The translations under genes were made by a program, and so were the position numbers. A stretch of 41,001 bases of DNA from Myxococcales bacterium (GTDB lineage Bacteria > Myxococcota > Myxococcia > Myxococcales > UBA5297), in NCBI GenBank assembly GCA_031262165.1, contig JAISIF010000155.1, positions 1 through 41,001 on the forward strand, given 5' to 3'. The first letter of the stretch is position 1, and each line of letters starts with the position of its first letter. The notes under the pieces are model-generated. The model saw only the letters and a list, made by a program, of their open reading frames with translations. It searched no databases and was not told where the DNA came from. Shown one piece after another: positions 20,346 to 27,317 of this stretch.

Positions 20346-20709
20346 TCAAATCCCTAGATTATATCTTCGCTTATAGAAACTCCAGGAAAGATTGTCACAT
20401 GCTTTCCCAAATGAAGAAGCCAGGAGCGGTATAACAGTTTTGATGATCAACCCACTCGGATCCATAAACCTGAGCGGATTATTCGCGGCATAGGCATATG
20501 GATTGAGCGAATAGCCTGCGATAGCATAAGCCTGAACGGCTTCGGGGGGGGGGATAGATCTGGCTCGTAATATCGCCAGTCGTTGTAATAGACGAAATCA
20601 TTTTCCTGATATTTTCCTGGGTAACGGAGGTTGAATTCCAGAGCGCCGGTCAGGGTGACTTTCCCGAAGGGAGCGTCATTTATCTTCAGGATGAACTTTC
20701 GAACTTCGG
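20346..20709 (-). pseudogene. RHS core C-terminal fragment with a G10-tract frameshift, module A
   Basis: After lipoprotein A the minus strand encodes FILKINDAPFGKV, LEFNLRYPGKYQ, VYYNDWRYYEP, then PEAVQAYAIAGYS, NPYAYAANNPLRFMDPSG and about 34 more residues to TGA at 20346-20348. The two halves are in different frames. The switch is at a run of ten G on the + strand (20544-20553), where 8 or 11 would restore the frame. The TGRYLQPEP segment of the module C copy is missing at this place. It has no start of its own and looks like an orphan core-tip cassette. The extra residues after DPSG could be a short tip remnant. Confidence 0.75.
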
Positions 20710-21255
20710 TCACTCGCAGAGGAATCCCTGTTCGAATTCCTCTTCTTCGCCCCAGTGTAGACACAAATCTTTATTAGGCATGCGTTCAATACAACGCCGA
20801 GCCACATAGATAACACTGAGCAATCGCTCTTCTTTGTAAACAGATCGAAGCCACGGAGCCGCCTGCCTGACATCTGGAGTTATTTTTCCTTCAGGAAGAT
20901 AAACCCTCCAGCCGAAGTCCATACTCCAAGTAAAGGCAAGCATATCAAGCCCGCAGATCGCAACTCCGTCAATTTGTGGAGCTAATTGCAGGCTAGCGGA
21001 TCTCCACTTGTCTGTCCCGAACGGGCATGGAAAACATTCGTGTAAAGATTCCTTGCCTACGCAGCATTCAACTGGAGGACCACCTCGTATCGCGTTGATA
21101 CTAATTGGTTCACAATAGCTTTCAGGCACCAAAGGGAGCTTTTGATCTGCAGGTCTCAAGACAAATTTAATATGCTCGCAATGAGGTGAAACTGGAGAGG
21201 TCTTTTGACATCCAGGAATCACAATAATTATAAACAAATATAAAAAAAACTTCAT
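20710..21255 (-). CDS. Cys-rich lipoprotein A, candidate immunity protein of the RHS array
   Basis: The 181-residue protein begins MKFFLYLFIIIVIPGC, a lipoprotein signal with C16 lipidated. I chose ATG 21255 because this gives a normal signal peptide that aligns with those of B and C; an upstream in-frame ATG at 21324 would add 23 unrelated residues. The mature part shares with B and C the CxPISINA segment, CC pair, CFPCPF, LPEGKITPD, ARRC and the ending WGEEEEFEQGFLCE. It is followed within about 20 bp by an RHS core fragment and preceded 35 bp upstream by a remnant related to the tip domain before lipoprotein C. Role as immunity protein is inferred from that order. Confidence 0.75.
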   Translation of the reverse strand: MKFFLYLFIIIVIPGCQKTSPVSPHCEHIKFVLRPADQKLPLVPESYCEPISINAIRGGPPVECCVGKESLHECFPCPFGTDKWRSASLQLAPQIDGVAICGLDMLAFTWSMDFGWRVYLPEGKITPDVRQAAPWLRSVYKEERLLSVIYVARRCIERMPNKDLCLHWGEEEEFEQGFLCE

Positions 21256-21290
21256 ATCAGATCTCGCGTTAGAGTGATCAGCATGGGAGA

Positions 21291-21410
21291 CTAGTTTGTG
21301 GACAGCCTCTTCATAATTCGACATCTGTTCTCAAGCACGACAGCATCGTATTCACTTTCGATTGATTTATTGTTTACATGACCAAACATTCCATAAAAAA
21401 AAGAATGGCA
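21291..21410 (-). pseudogene. Remnant of a toxin-tip-like domain before lipoprotein A
   Basis: The frame reads GMFGHVNNKSIESEYDAV and then VLENRCRIMKRLSTN before TAG at 21291-21293. FGHV and ES-x-x-DAVxLENRxRI match the tip domain at 19056-19317, although the HE of the zinc motif and about 18 residues between are absent. A T8 run just upstream (on the minus strand) marks a probable frameshift. Further upstream, up to about 21540, several short frames look protein-like but are broken. I read it as a decayed sister of the module C tip. Confidence 0.55.
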
Positions 21411-21557
21411 TCAAATGGATTATTTTCACCAGCGCTCTTTCTTTAGGTGGTCTACGGTCTGGATGCGAAAATGTCGCACCCCCACGGGTATTATAAAGTT
21501 TTCCTGGTGTTTCATAAATTCTGCACAAGCTTCTTCGACGGTTTTGGCGTGCAACTA

Positions 21558-21709
21558 GGGCGTGACTTCGAATTCGGACAGAGCCGCGCGGGCCATGGAA
21601 TGACAGGCCGGGCGCGAGGCGGGAGCTTCCTGAAGGAGGGAGCGATGAAGCAGCGATGCCTGGCCTTTCACGGACCAGCACGGCGCTCTCCGAATTCGAA
21701 GTCACGCGC
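21558..21709. repeat. 150-bp imperfect palindrome with GACTTCGAATTCGGA ends
   Basis: Two arms of about 52 bp, at 21558-21609 and 21658-21709, are inverted copies with scattered mismatches. The outermost 18 bases (CGTGACTTCGAATTCGGA) are identical. About 48 bp separate the arms. There is no T tract and no coding sequence I can support inside. It lies between the RHS array remnant and the end of the glcD-like gene and marks the sharp change from AT-rich to GC-rich DNA. A small mobile repeat or an array boundary are both possible. Confidence 0.75.
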
Positions 21710-21791
21710 CCAGGCTCCTCGATGAGATCGGGATGCCTCACGAGATGAACCATGGAGCTCGAGTCTCATCTCCAAAGCGTGGGCCTTCAGA

Positions 21792-23162
21792 TCAGATCAC
21801 CTTCCCAGGATTCAGCAGGCCCTTGGGATCGAGGAGCGACTTGAGCTGCCGGTGGAGCCCGAGGCTCGTCGCGCCGAGCTCCAAAGGCAGGAAGTCACGC
21901 TTGGCGAGCCCCACCCCGTGTTCGCCGGTGATGGTGCCACCGAGGGCCAGGGTCATCTCCATCAGCGCAGCCGTGGCGCGCGTCACGGCTGGCCTGAGCG
22001 CCTCGTCGTCATAGAGAAAGTTGACGTGCAGATTGCCATCGCCCGCGTGTCCATAGGTGGCCGTCAGGAGCCCGTGCGCCGCGCCGATGGCTTTGACGCG
22101 CGCGATGGCCTCCACGATCTTCGAGCGTGGCACGGCCACGTCCTCGCTGACCTTGAAGGGCCGCAGCGCCAACAGCGCCCGCGACACGCGCTGCCGCGCC
22201 TCCCACAGGTGCTCGCGCTCCGCATCGCTCGCCGCCGCGCGCACGTCGCGCAGATCGAACGGCGCGCACTTCAAAGCGAGCGCGTCGAGCTCTTTCATGA
22301 GTCGAGGGGAGGATTCGCCATCCAGCTCGACGATGAGCGCTGCCCGTGCGCCAGGCGGAAAGTCGAAGCCAGCGCCGTCGACCGCCGCGATGGCCGTATC
22401 GTCGAGGAGCTCCAGCGTCCTGGGCAGACATCCGCCCGTCAGGATCGCCGTGACCGCCCGCGCCGCGCCATCGAGCGAGGTGAAGCAGAGCAGAGCCGTG
22501 ACGACGGCGCGCGGCAGGGGTTGGAGCTGGAGCGTGATCTCGGTGACCACACCGAGCGTCCCTTCCGAGCCGACGAAGAGCGAGGTCAGGTCATAGCCAG
22601 CCACACCCTTGATCGAGCGCTTCCCAGTGCGCAGGAGCGCCCCAGACATGAGCGCGACTTCGAGTCCCAGCACGTAATCGCGGGTCACGCCGTATTTGAG
22701 CGCCCGCGGGCCGCCCGCGTTTTCGGCCACATTGCCGCCCACGGTGCACTCCTTCAGGCTCGCGGGATCGGGTGGGTAGAAGAGCGCGCGCGTCTCGGCG
22801 GCCTTCATCAGATCGCCGGTGATCACGCCAGGCTGGCACACGGCCACCATGTCCTCCACCGAGATCTCGAGGATGCGGTTCATGCGCGTCATGGCCAGCG
22901 CGAGGCCGCCGCGCACCGGGATGGCGCCACCGCTCTTGCCGGTCAGCGCGCCGAGCGGCGTGACCGGGATGCCGAGCGCGCCGCACAGGCCGAGGGCGCG
23001 TTGCACGTGCGCACTCTCGCGCGGCCAGAACACGAGCTCGGGCAGGGCTGGCGCACAGCACGACTCGTCCACCGAAGCTGCGCTCAACGCCTCGGGGGCG
23101 GCGCTCACGCTGTCCTCGCCACACTCGGCGACGAGCGCACGCGCCAACTCACGCATGGCCAT
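21792..23162 (-). CDS. FAD-linked oxidase, GlcD/D-lactate dehydrogenase family
   Basis: This is a flavin oxidase of the VAO/PCMH family that oxidises a 2-hydroxy acid such as glycolate or D-lactate to the 2-oxo acid. Visible features are the FAD-binding region (ALTGKSGGAIPVRGG, then DPASLKECTVGGNVAENAGGP and LFVGSEGTLGVVTE) and the C-terminal substrate domain with GHAGDGNLH and TGEHGVGLAKR. The 456-residue length is normal. ATG 23162 follows GGAG by 6 nt and overlaps the end of folE by 14 bp, so the two are translationally coupled. Partner subunits GlcE and GlcF are absent, so a single-subunit D-lactate or D-2-hydroxyglutarate-type enzyme is as likely as glycolate oxidase. Confidence 0.87.
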   Translation of the reverse strand: MAMRELARALVAECGEDSVSAAPEALSAASVDESCCAPALPELVFWPRESAHVQRALGLCGALGIPVTPLGALTGKSGGAIPVRGGLALAMTRMNRILEISVEDMVAVCQPGVITGDLMKAAETRALFYPPDPASLKECTVGGNVAENAGGPRALKYGVTRDYVLGLEVALMSGALLRTGKRSIKGVAGYDLTSLFVGSEGTLGVVTEITLQLQPLPRAVVTALLCFTSLDGAARAVTAILTGGCLPRTLELLDDTAIAAVDGAGFDFPPGARAALIVELDGESSPRLMKELDALALKCAPFDLRDVRAAASDAEREHLWEARQRVSRALLALRPFKVSEDVAVPRSKIVEAIARVKAIGAAHGLLTATYGHAGDGNLHVNFLYDDEALRPAVTRATAALMEMTLALGGTITGEHGVGLAKRDFLPLELGATSLGLHRQLKSLLDPKGLLNPGKVI

Positions 23163-23748
23163 CGTCAGCTCCAGATCCGAAGGCGCCGCGCAGCCGTTGG
23201 AGCGCGCCATCGCCGTCGCCAGAGATCGCCTCGCAGATCGCGCGCGCACCAGGCCGATTCTCGCCGCGCAAGCTCAGGCAGCCCTGCTCCGCGTCGAGCC
23301 GGACGAGGACGGCCCGCGCGTCGAGCGCCGTGCGGATCGTGTCCGCGAGCTCTTGAGCCAGCACCTCCTGGAGCGTGAAGCGGTGGGCGAGCGCGTCGAG
23401 CGCTTGGACGAACGCGCCAAAGCCCGCGACGTGGCCACGGGACAGGTAGGCGATGCGCGCCGTGCCTCGGTAGGGCAGCAGGTGATGCGGGCACACGCCG
23501 ACGAAGTGGAGCTCATCGAGCGCGATGACGACGCTGCCCGGCGATTGAGCCGCGATGCGCTCGCGCCGGAGCGGCTCGCCAGGATCGCGCTGGTAGCCGT
23601 CGAGAAACTCCTCGGCCCACGCGCTCGCCACGAGCCGAGGCGTGTCGCCCAGCGCCTCGTCCTGATCGGGGTCGAAGCCAGCGGCGCGCAAAAAGTCGGC
23701 GACGGCAACAGCCATGCGCCCGAGGTCAGGCTTCGTTCTGGTCGTCAT
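23149..23748 (-). CDS. folE: GTP cyclohydrolase I
   Basis: FolE converts GTP to 7,8-dihydroneopterin triphosphate, the first step of folate (and queuosine) synthesis. The 199-residue protein has the zinc-binding residues C86 and H89 in VCPHHLLPYRG and C157 in EQGCLSLRG. It also has the tunnel-fold block FGAFVQALDALAHRFTLQE. The sequence is rather diverged, for example CLSLRG where most have CMTMRG, but the metal ligands are complete. AGGAG precedes ATG 23748. The gene overlaps the ApaH-like gene upstream by 4 bp (ATGA) and glcD downstream by 14 bp, so the three form an operon. Confidence 0.87.
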   Translation of the reverse strand: MTTRTKPDLGRMAVAVADFLRAAGFDPDQDEALGDTPRLVASAWAEEFLDGYQRDPGEPLRRERIAAQSPGSVVIALDELHFVGVCPHHLLPYRGTARIAYLSRGHVAGFGAFVQALDALAHRFTLQEVLAQELADTIRTALDARAVLVRLDAEQGCLSLRGENRPGARAICEAISGDGDGALQRLRGAFGSGADDGHA

Positions 23749-24533
23749 GCGTGCTCTCCTGAGTGTCGTGGCTGCTGGAACAGCGCGCGATCTTCGAGGC
23801 GGAGCGCGCTGAGCGAACGCCCCCAGACGCAGCCCGAATCCAGGGCGATGAGGTTGGGCCGGAGCATCACATCGAGCGCGGCCCAGTGGCCAAACACGAT
23901 CGTGGTGCCGGGATCGCGCGGGCTCGGCCAGTCGAACCAGGGCCGCTCGCCGGGCGGCACCTCGCTCGGTGGACCGATGAAGCGCTCGTTCTGGACGCCG
24001 CGGCTGTCACAGGTCCGCAGGCGCGTGAGGCGGGCGACGGATGAGCGTGCGCGAAAGAGCGCTTCATCGCTGGAGTTTCGCTGGAGAAGTTCGGCCGCCC
24101 GGGGTGTCTGGAGGAGCGCCTCGACCTCTCTGGCGCGCGCTTCGGCCTCTTCGATCGTCCAGGCGGGATCGAGTCCGGCGTGGACCAGGCAGAAGTCGCC
24201 CTCGCGGATCAGGAGCGGTTGGCGCCGCAGCCACGTGATGAGCTCGCCGACATCCGGGGCCGACAGGATCTCCTGGATCGTGTCGCGGCTGTCGCCCTGC
24301 CCCACGCCCAGCGCGCAGGAGACGAGGTGCAGGTCGTGGTTGCCTAGGACGAGGCGGACAGCGCCCGCGTGCCACTTGGCCCAGCGCAGCACGTCGAGAG
24401 ATCTGGGACCTCGGTTGACCACGTCGCCCGTCAGCCACAGTTCGTCGCGGCCTGGACAAAAATCGACGCGCCGGAGCAGCGCCTGGAGTTCGTCGAAGCA
24501 CCCGTGGATGTCGCCGACCGCATAGGTGGCCAT
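23745..24533 (-). CDS. apaH: Symmetrical dinucleoside tetraphosphatase-like metallophosphatase (ApaH type)
   Basis: ApaH hydrolyses Ap4A to two ADP. The 262-residue protein has the calcineurin-type metal motifs: GDIHG (D8, H10), GDVVNRGP (D37), GNHD (65-67), a histidine in LVHAGLDP, and FGHWAA near the C terminus. The GDVVNRGPRSLDVL and LVHAGLDPAWTIEEA blocks are characteristic of ApaH rather than of general Ser/Thr phosphatases. Length fits. Its stop overlaps the folE start (ATGA). A pairing of nucleotide-stress clean-up with folate synthesis has no known logic and probably reflects only shared transcription. Confidence 0.85.
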   Translation of the reverse strand: MATYAVGDIHGCFDELQALLRRVDFCPGRDELWLTGDVVNRGPRSLDVLRWAKWHAGAVRLVLGNHDLHLVSCALGVGQGDSRDTIQEILSAPDVGELITWLRRQPLLIREGDFCLVHAGLDPAWTIEEAEARAREVEALLQTPRAAELLQRNSSDEALFRARSSVARLTRLRTCDSRGVQNERFIGPPSEVPPGERPWFDWPSPRDPGTTIVFGHWAALDVMLRPNLIALDSGCVWGRSLSALRLEDRALFQQPRHSGEHA

Positions 24534-24605
24534 GAGGTCTCTCGTTCAGGGGGGAGGGAGGAGGAGAAAGGGAAGGCGTGGGATGGGCGGGGCGGACGGG
24601 CTCGA

Positions 24606-25484
24606 TCACCCAGGCGGCGTGGGCCCGCGTCGGCGCCGCAGGGGCATCTGCTCGATGAGTTTTCGGACGTTCGCCTTTTCCCAGCGCATGGCCCGCTCGT
24701 AGTCGGGGAACGCCTGCTCCTCTCGCCGAAAGTCGGCGCCATGAAACGCCTGCCGCCCGTTGCGCTCGCGCGCTGGGATGGCCTGGTGGAGCATCTCGTG
24801 GAACACGATGAACTCGATGACGTAGGCCGGGACGTGGCGTTGATCGAGGGCTGGGTGGATGCGGATCGTCTGCGAGCGCGCGTCATAGACGCCCAGGCGG
24901 ATGGTCTTGCGGTTGCGCGTGCGCGGTTGTCGTCCCCAGCCGATGCGCGCCGCGATGCGGTTGCCAAAGAAGCGCGCATTGAGCGCGTCGAAGATCGTTT
25001 GGAGGTCCCAGAACTTGCCCCGCGCGTGGACCGCGTGCGGCCGGAACGCCTCTTCGCAGGGGCGCAGGCACTCCAGGTTCTCCTCGATGAAGCGGTCGAT
25101 GCGCTCGCTCGCCGCCTTTCTGTCAGGGCCGCCGCGCGTGAAGGCGACGAGGTCCTCGATGAGCTCGGACGGCGCGCCGAGAAACATGTGGTGGAGTCGC
25201 ACCGACATGGGCCTGCCCGGCGGCTGGCGAAACGAGAACATCGACGAGCGGTTGTCCGTGACGGTCAGGCGGATGGGGCTGCCGAGCGCGGCGCTGAAAC
25301 TCGCGGCGAGCTGCCGTGCCTGCTCCTGGAGCGCGTCCTTCGAGCCGAGCCCACGCTCCTCCTCCGAGAGGATGAAGGGAAGCTCTTCGAGGTCGAGGAG
25401 GTCCGGCGCGTCCGGGGGCGAGGCCGCGGATCGGGCGGGCGTCGATGTCGCGCCACAAAAGCCAAACTCTCTTTGCGAGGACAT
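24606..25484 (-). CDS. SprT-like zinc metalloprotein (HExxH)
   Basis: The C-terminal half resembles SprT/Spartan-like zinc proteins. It has HEMLH at 229-233 and a third ligand candidate H248 in AFHGADFR, preceded by a segment (QTIFDALNARFFGNRI) that resembles the start of SprT domains. Such proteins act on DNA-protein crosslinks in eukaryotes; bacterial members are poorly understood. The N-terminal 130 residues are not recognised and start with a Cys/Ala/Pro-rich part. I chose ATG 25484 (292 residues); an in-frame GTG at 25505 would add 7. The gene is 72 bp upstream of apaH and 59 bp downstream of the FmdB gene on the same strand, so it is probably in that operon. Confidence 0.72.
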   Translation of the reverse strand: MSSQREFGFCGATSTPARSAASPPDAPDLLDLEELPFILSEEERGLGSKDALQEQARQLAASFSAALGSPIRLTVTDNRSSMFSFRQPPGRPMSVRLHHMFLGAPSELIEDLVAFTRGGPDRKAASERIDRFIEENLECLRPCEEAFRPHAVHARGKFWDLQTIFDALNARFFGNRIAARIGWGRQPRTRNRKTIRLGVYDARSQTIRIHPALDQRHVPAYVIEFIVFHEMLHQAIPARERNGRQAFHGADFRREEQAFPDYERAMRWEKANVRKLIEQMPLRRRRGPTPPG

Positions 25485-25543
25485 CGATCTCACTCTCAGG
25501 CTCACCGAATCCGAATCCGAATCGGGACGCGCTCACGCGAGAC

Positions 25544-25780
25544 TCAGTGACAGCTCGAACAGCTTCCACCCGAGCATCCGCCGCACTTTCCCGAACTCGA
25601 CGAAGCGCTGGGCTGGGAGGTGAAGGTCTCGGAATCGCCGCCGCTCTTCTTCGCGAAGGTCGAGAGTTTTCGGCGAACGTCACCGACCTGGCAGTGAGGG
25701 CAGCTCACAGACTCACAGCCGCGCACGAGCTCCTCGAAGTCATGACCACACGTCTCACATTTGTATTCGTAGATGGGCAT
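25544..25780 (-). CDS. FmdB-family zinc-ribbon protein
   Basis: The 78-residue protein starts MPIYEYKCETCGHDFE, the FmdB/putative regulatory protein signature, with C8 and C11 and a second pair in VSCPHC forming a zinc ribbon. The C-terminal tail is Ser/Gly/Cys-rich (GKCGGCSGG, then SCSSCH), which is common in this family. Function is not established; the founding member was linked to regulation of formamidase/amidase genes. ATG 25780 is chosen because the signature begins there; the open frame extends further but is repeat DNA. It heads the group that includes the SprT-like gene. Confidence 0.85.
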   Translation of the reverse strand: MPIYEYKCETCGHDFEELVRGCESVSCPHCQVGDVRRKLSTFAKKSGGDSETFTSQPSASSSSGKCGGCSGGSCSSCH

Positions 25781-25846
25781 GGGCGCGGCGGACTGCCCTT
25801 GGAGGGCGGGGAAGTCAACAGGAAGAAAGGCGGACGCAGGAGGGCG

Positions 25847-25980
25847 GTCGGGGCACGGCATGCCGTCGTTCCCTGCGCTCGTCATTCGACACACACTCGA
25901 CGGGCACGGCACGCCCGCCGTCGTTCCCTGCGGTCCTCGTTCGACACACACTCGACGGGCACGGCACGCCGTGCCCCTAC
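25847..25980. repeat. GTAGGGGC-family palindrome with an internal 55-bp duplication
   Basis: The ends are GTCGGGGCACGGCATGCC at 25847 and a matching GCCGTGCCCCTAC ending at 25980. Inside, the segment beginning CCGTCGTTCCCTGCG occurs at 25863 and again at 25918, a 55-bp tandem duplication with few changes. Without it the element would be 79 bp, the size of the copy at 28311-28389. The middle (CGTCATTCGACACA, CGACGGGC) is shared with the copy at 7445-7599. After 25980 the outer-end motif AAAAAACAGAACTCGA also recurs. Confidence 0.8.
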
Positions 25981-26020
25981 CTCTCGTCGCGACATCCGAA
26001 AAAACAGAACTCGATGGCTC

Positions 26021-26797
26021 TCACCCATTCGACGCAACGGCCCGCGCATCTTGTTCCATCTGTGCGTCGTGGCTGCGCAGCGTCAGCAACGCCACCTCGG
26101 CAGGCGCGTTGACCCGCAGGGGAAAGCTGGCCCCGCCGATGCCGCGACTCACGTAGAGGCGCCAGTCGCCCACCTCAAACAGGCCCGCGAGGTAACGGTT
26201 CTCGCGGCCCATGAACCTACGGGTGATGAACGGCAGGTTGACGTGGCCGCCGTGCGTGTGCCCCGACAGGAGCAACGCACCTGGTTGGCCATCGAGCAGC
26301 TCGACGGTGCGCGGCACGTGGGCCAGGACGATGCGGGAGATCTCGGGCGCAACGCCCTCGAAGGCGCGCTCCACGTCTTGGCTCTCGGTGACGAGGTCGT
26401 CGATTCCAATGACGGTGAGCGGCGCGCCGCGCACGACGATGGTCTCGCTCTGATTTTGAAGCACGCGGTAGCCCATTCCCTCCAGGACCTGGCGCGTGCT
26501 GGCCGCGGCCACCCAGTGATCGTGGTTGCCCAGGACGCAGAACACGGGCGCGCGCAGTCCAGCCAGATGTTCGCGGACGAGCGCGAGGCCGCGCGCGTCG
26601 TAGCAGAGGTAGTCGCCGGTCATGACGACGAGGTCGGGCTCGAAGCGATTGGCGATGTCGATGGCGCGTCCGATCCGCTTTTTGGGCGTGATCGCGCCCA
26701 GGTGCAGATCGGTGAGGTGCGCGACCTTCAGGCCATCGTGCGCGAGGCTGAGCCCAGGGGCTGAGATCGACAGGGCGACAGGCTTGGGGCTGGGCAT
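26021..26797 (-). CDS. Calcineurin-like phosphoesterase, YaeI/YkuE type
   Basis: The 258-residue protein has the full metal site of this family: D30 and H32 in LTDLHLG, D62 in MTGDYL, GNHDHW from 90, a histidine in LAHVPR, and GHTHGGHV. The layout matches YaeI/YkuE phosphodiesterases, some of which act on lipid A precursors (UDP-diacylglucosamine) or other phospholipids. It lacks the twin-arginine or hydrophobic N terminus seen in some relatives, so it is probably cytoplasmic or peripheral. Its last residues end just before the 25.9-kb repeat. Substrate cannot be told from sequence. Confidence 0.82.
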   Translation of the reverse strand: MPSPKPVALSISAPGLSLAHDGLKVAHLTDLHLGAITPKKRIGRAIDIANRFEPDLVVMTGDYLCYDARGLALVREHLAGLRAPVFCVLGNHDHWVAAASTRQVLEGMGYRVLQNQSETIVVRGAPLTVIGIDDLVTESQDVERAFEGVAPEISRIVLAHVPRTVELLDGQPGALLLSGHTHGGHVNLPFITRRFMGRENRYLAGLFEVGDWRLYVSRGIGGASFPLRVNAPAEVALLTLRSHDAQMEQDARAVASNG

Positions 26798-26920
26798 GTG
26801 TAGGGGTTCCTCTGATCGATTCGATGCGATGCGCGAATGAGAGGAGAAAACTCCGAGGACGACGGCGTTTATTCGTGTGGGCAGCGGCCTTCGAACGCGT
26901 GCATCGTCCGCCGCGAAACG

Positions 26921-26951
26921 AAAAACCCCCGCCCGGTGTGATGGGCGAGGG
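26921..26951 (-). terminator. Intrinsic terminator of the small lipoprotein gene
   Basis: On the minus strand CCCTCGCCC (26951-26943) pairs with GGGCGGGGG (26934-26926) with one wobble pair, followed by five T (26925-26921). It is about 50 bp past the stop at 27003. Confidence 0.85.
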
Positions 26952-27002
26952 CTGGTGCTAGTGCTTGGTGCTGGTGTTGGCTTGATCGCGATCGACCGGG
27001 CA

Positions 27003-27200
27003 TCAATAGCGACGCGGCGGCGGCGGGGTGTGCTGCCTCACTGGTGCAGGCGGCGCGTGGTGCCTCTGCGGCGGTGGCGGCGCTGCCCGGCGCGGCGCTG
27101 GGGCGTGGTGGCGGCGCGGCGTATGGACGATGCACCCCGTGGCAAACGGAACCGCGATGAGGAGAATCGCGAAGAGCTTGGCGAGAGAAAGTCGGGACAT
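27003..27200 (-). CDS. Small Pro/His/Arg-rich lipoprotein
   Basis: The 65-residue protein has a lipoprotein signal (LAKLFAILLIAVPFATGC, C23). The mature part is only about 42 residues and consists mostly of Pro, His, Arg and Ala (RRHHAPAP, PPPPQRHHAPP). AGGAG lies 6 nt before the ATG and a terminator follows, so it is a real monocistronic gene. The composition suggests an extended, possibly metal-binding or cell-wall-threading peptide, but no function is known. Similar short Pro/His-rich lipoproteins are often overlooked in annotation. Confidence 0.75.
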   Translation of the reverse strand: MSRLSLAKLFAILLIAVPFATGCIVHTPRRHHAPAPRRAAPPPPQRHHAPPAPVRQHTPPPPRRY

Positions 27201-27317
27201 GAGTGGCTCCTAGGTAAAGGTGACTGCAACGGTCACCTTGCTTAGCATCAAACTCGAGTGCGGCAGAGATGATTTCCAGCTCCGCGAAACCCTCGGAGCC
27301 TGTATGCACCGCGCCCC

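Noticed and set aside
21429-21560. Protein-like frame ending HLKKERW before the tip remnant as a real gene
   Set aside because: The 42-codon frame looks natural in composition, but it begins at a stop next to the palindrome, has no start with a ribosome-binding site and no recognisable domain; it is kept only as possible remnant coding DNA.
25506-25530. CCGAAT hexamer repeats as a regulatory or iteron site
   Set aside because: Only three short units directly upstream of the SprT-like gene; too few to support an origin or operator.
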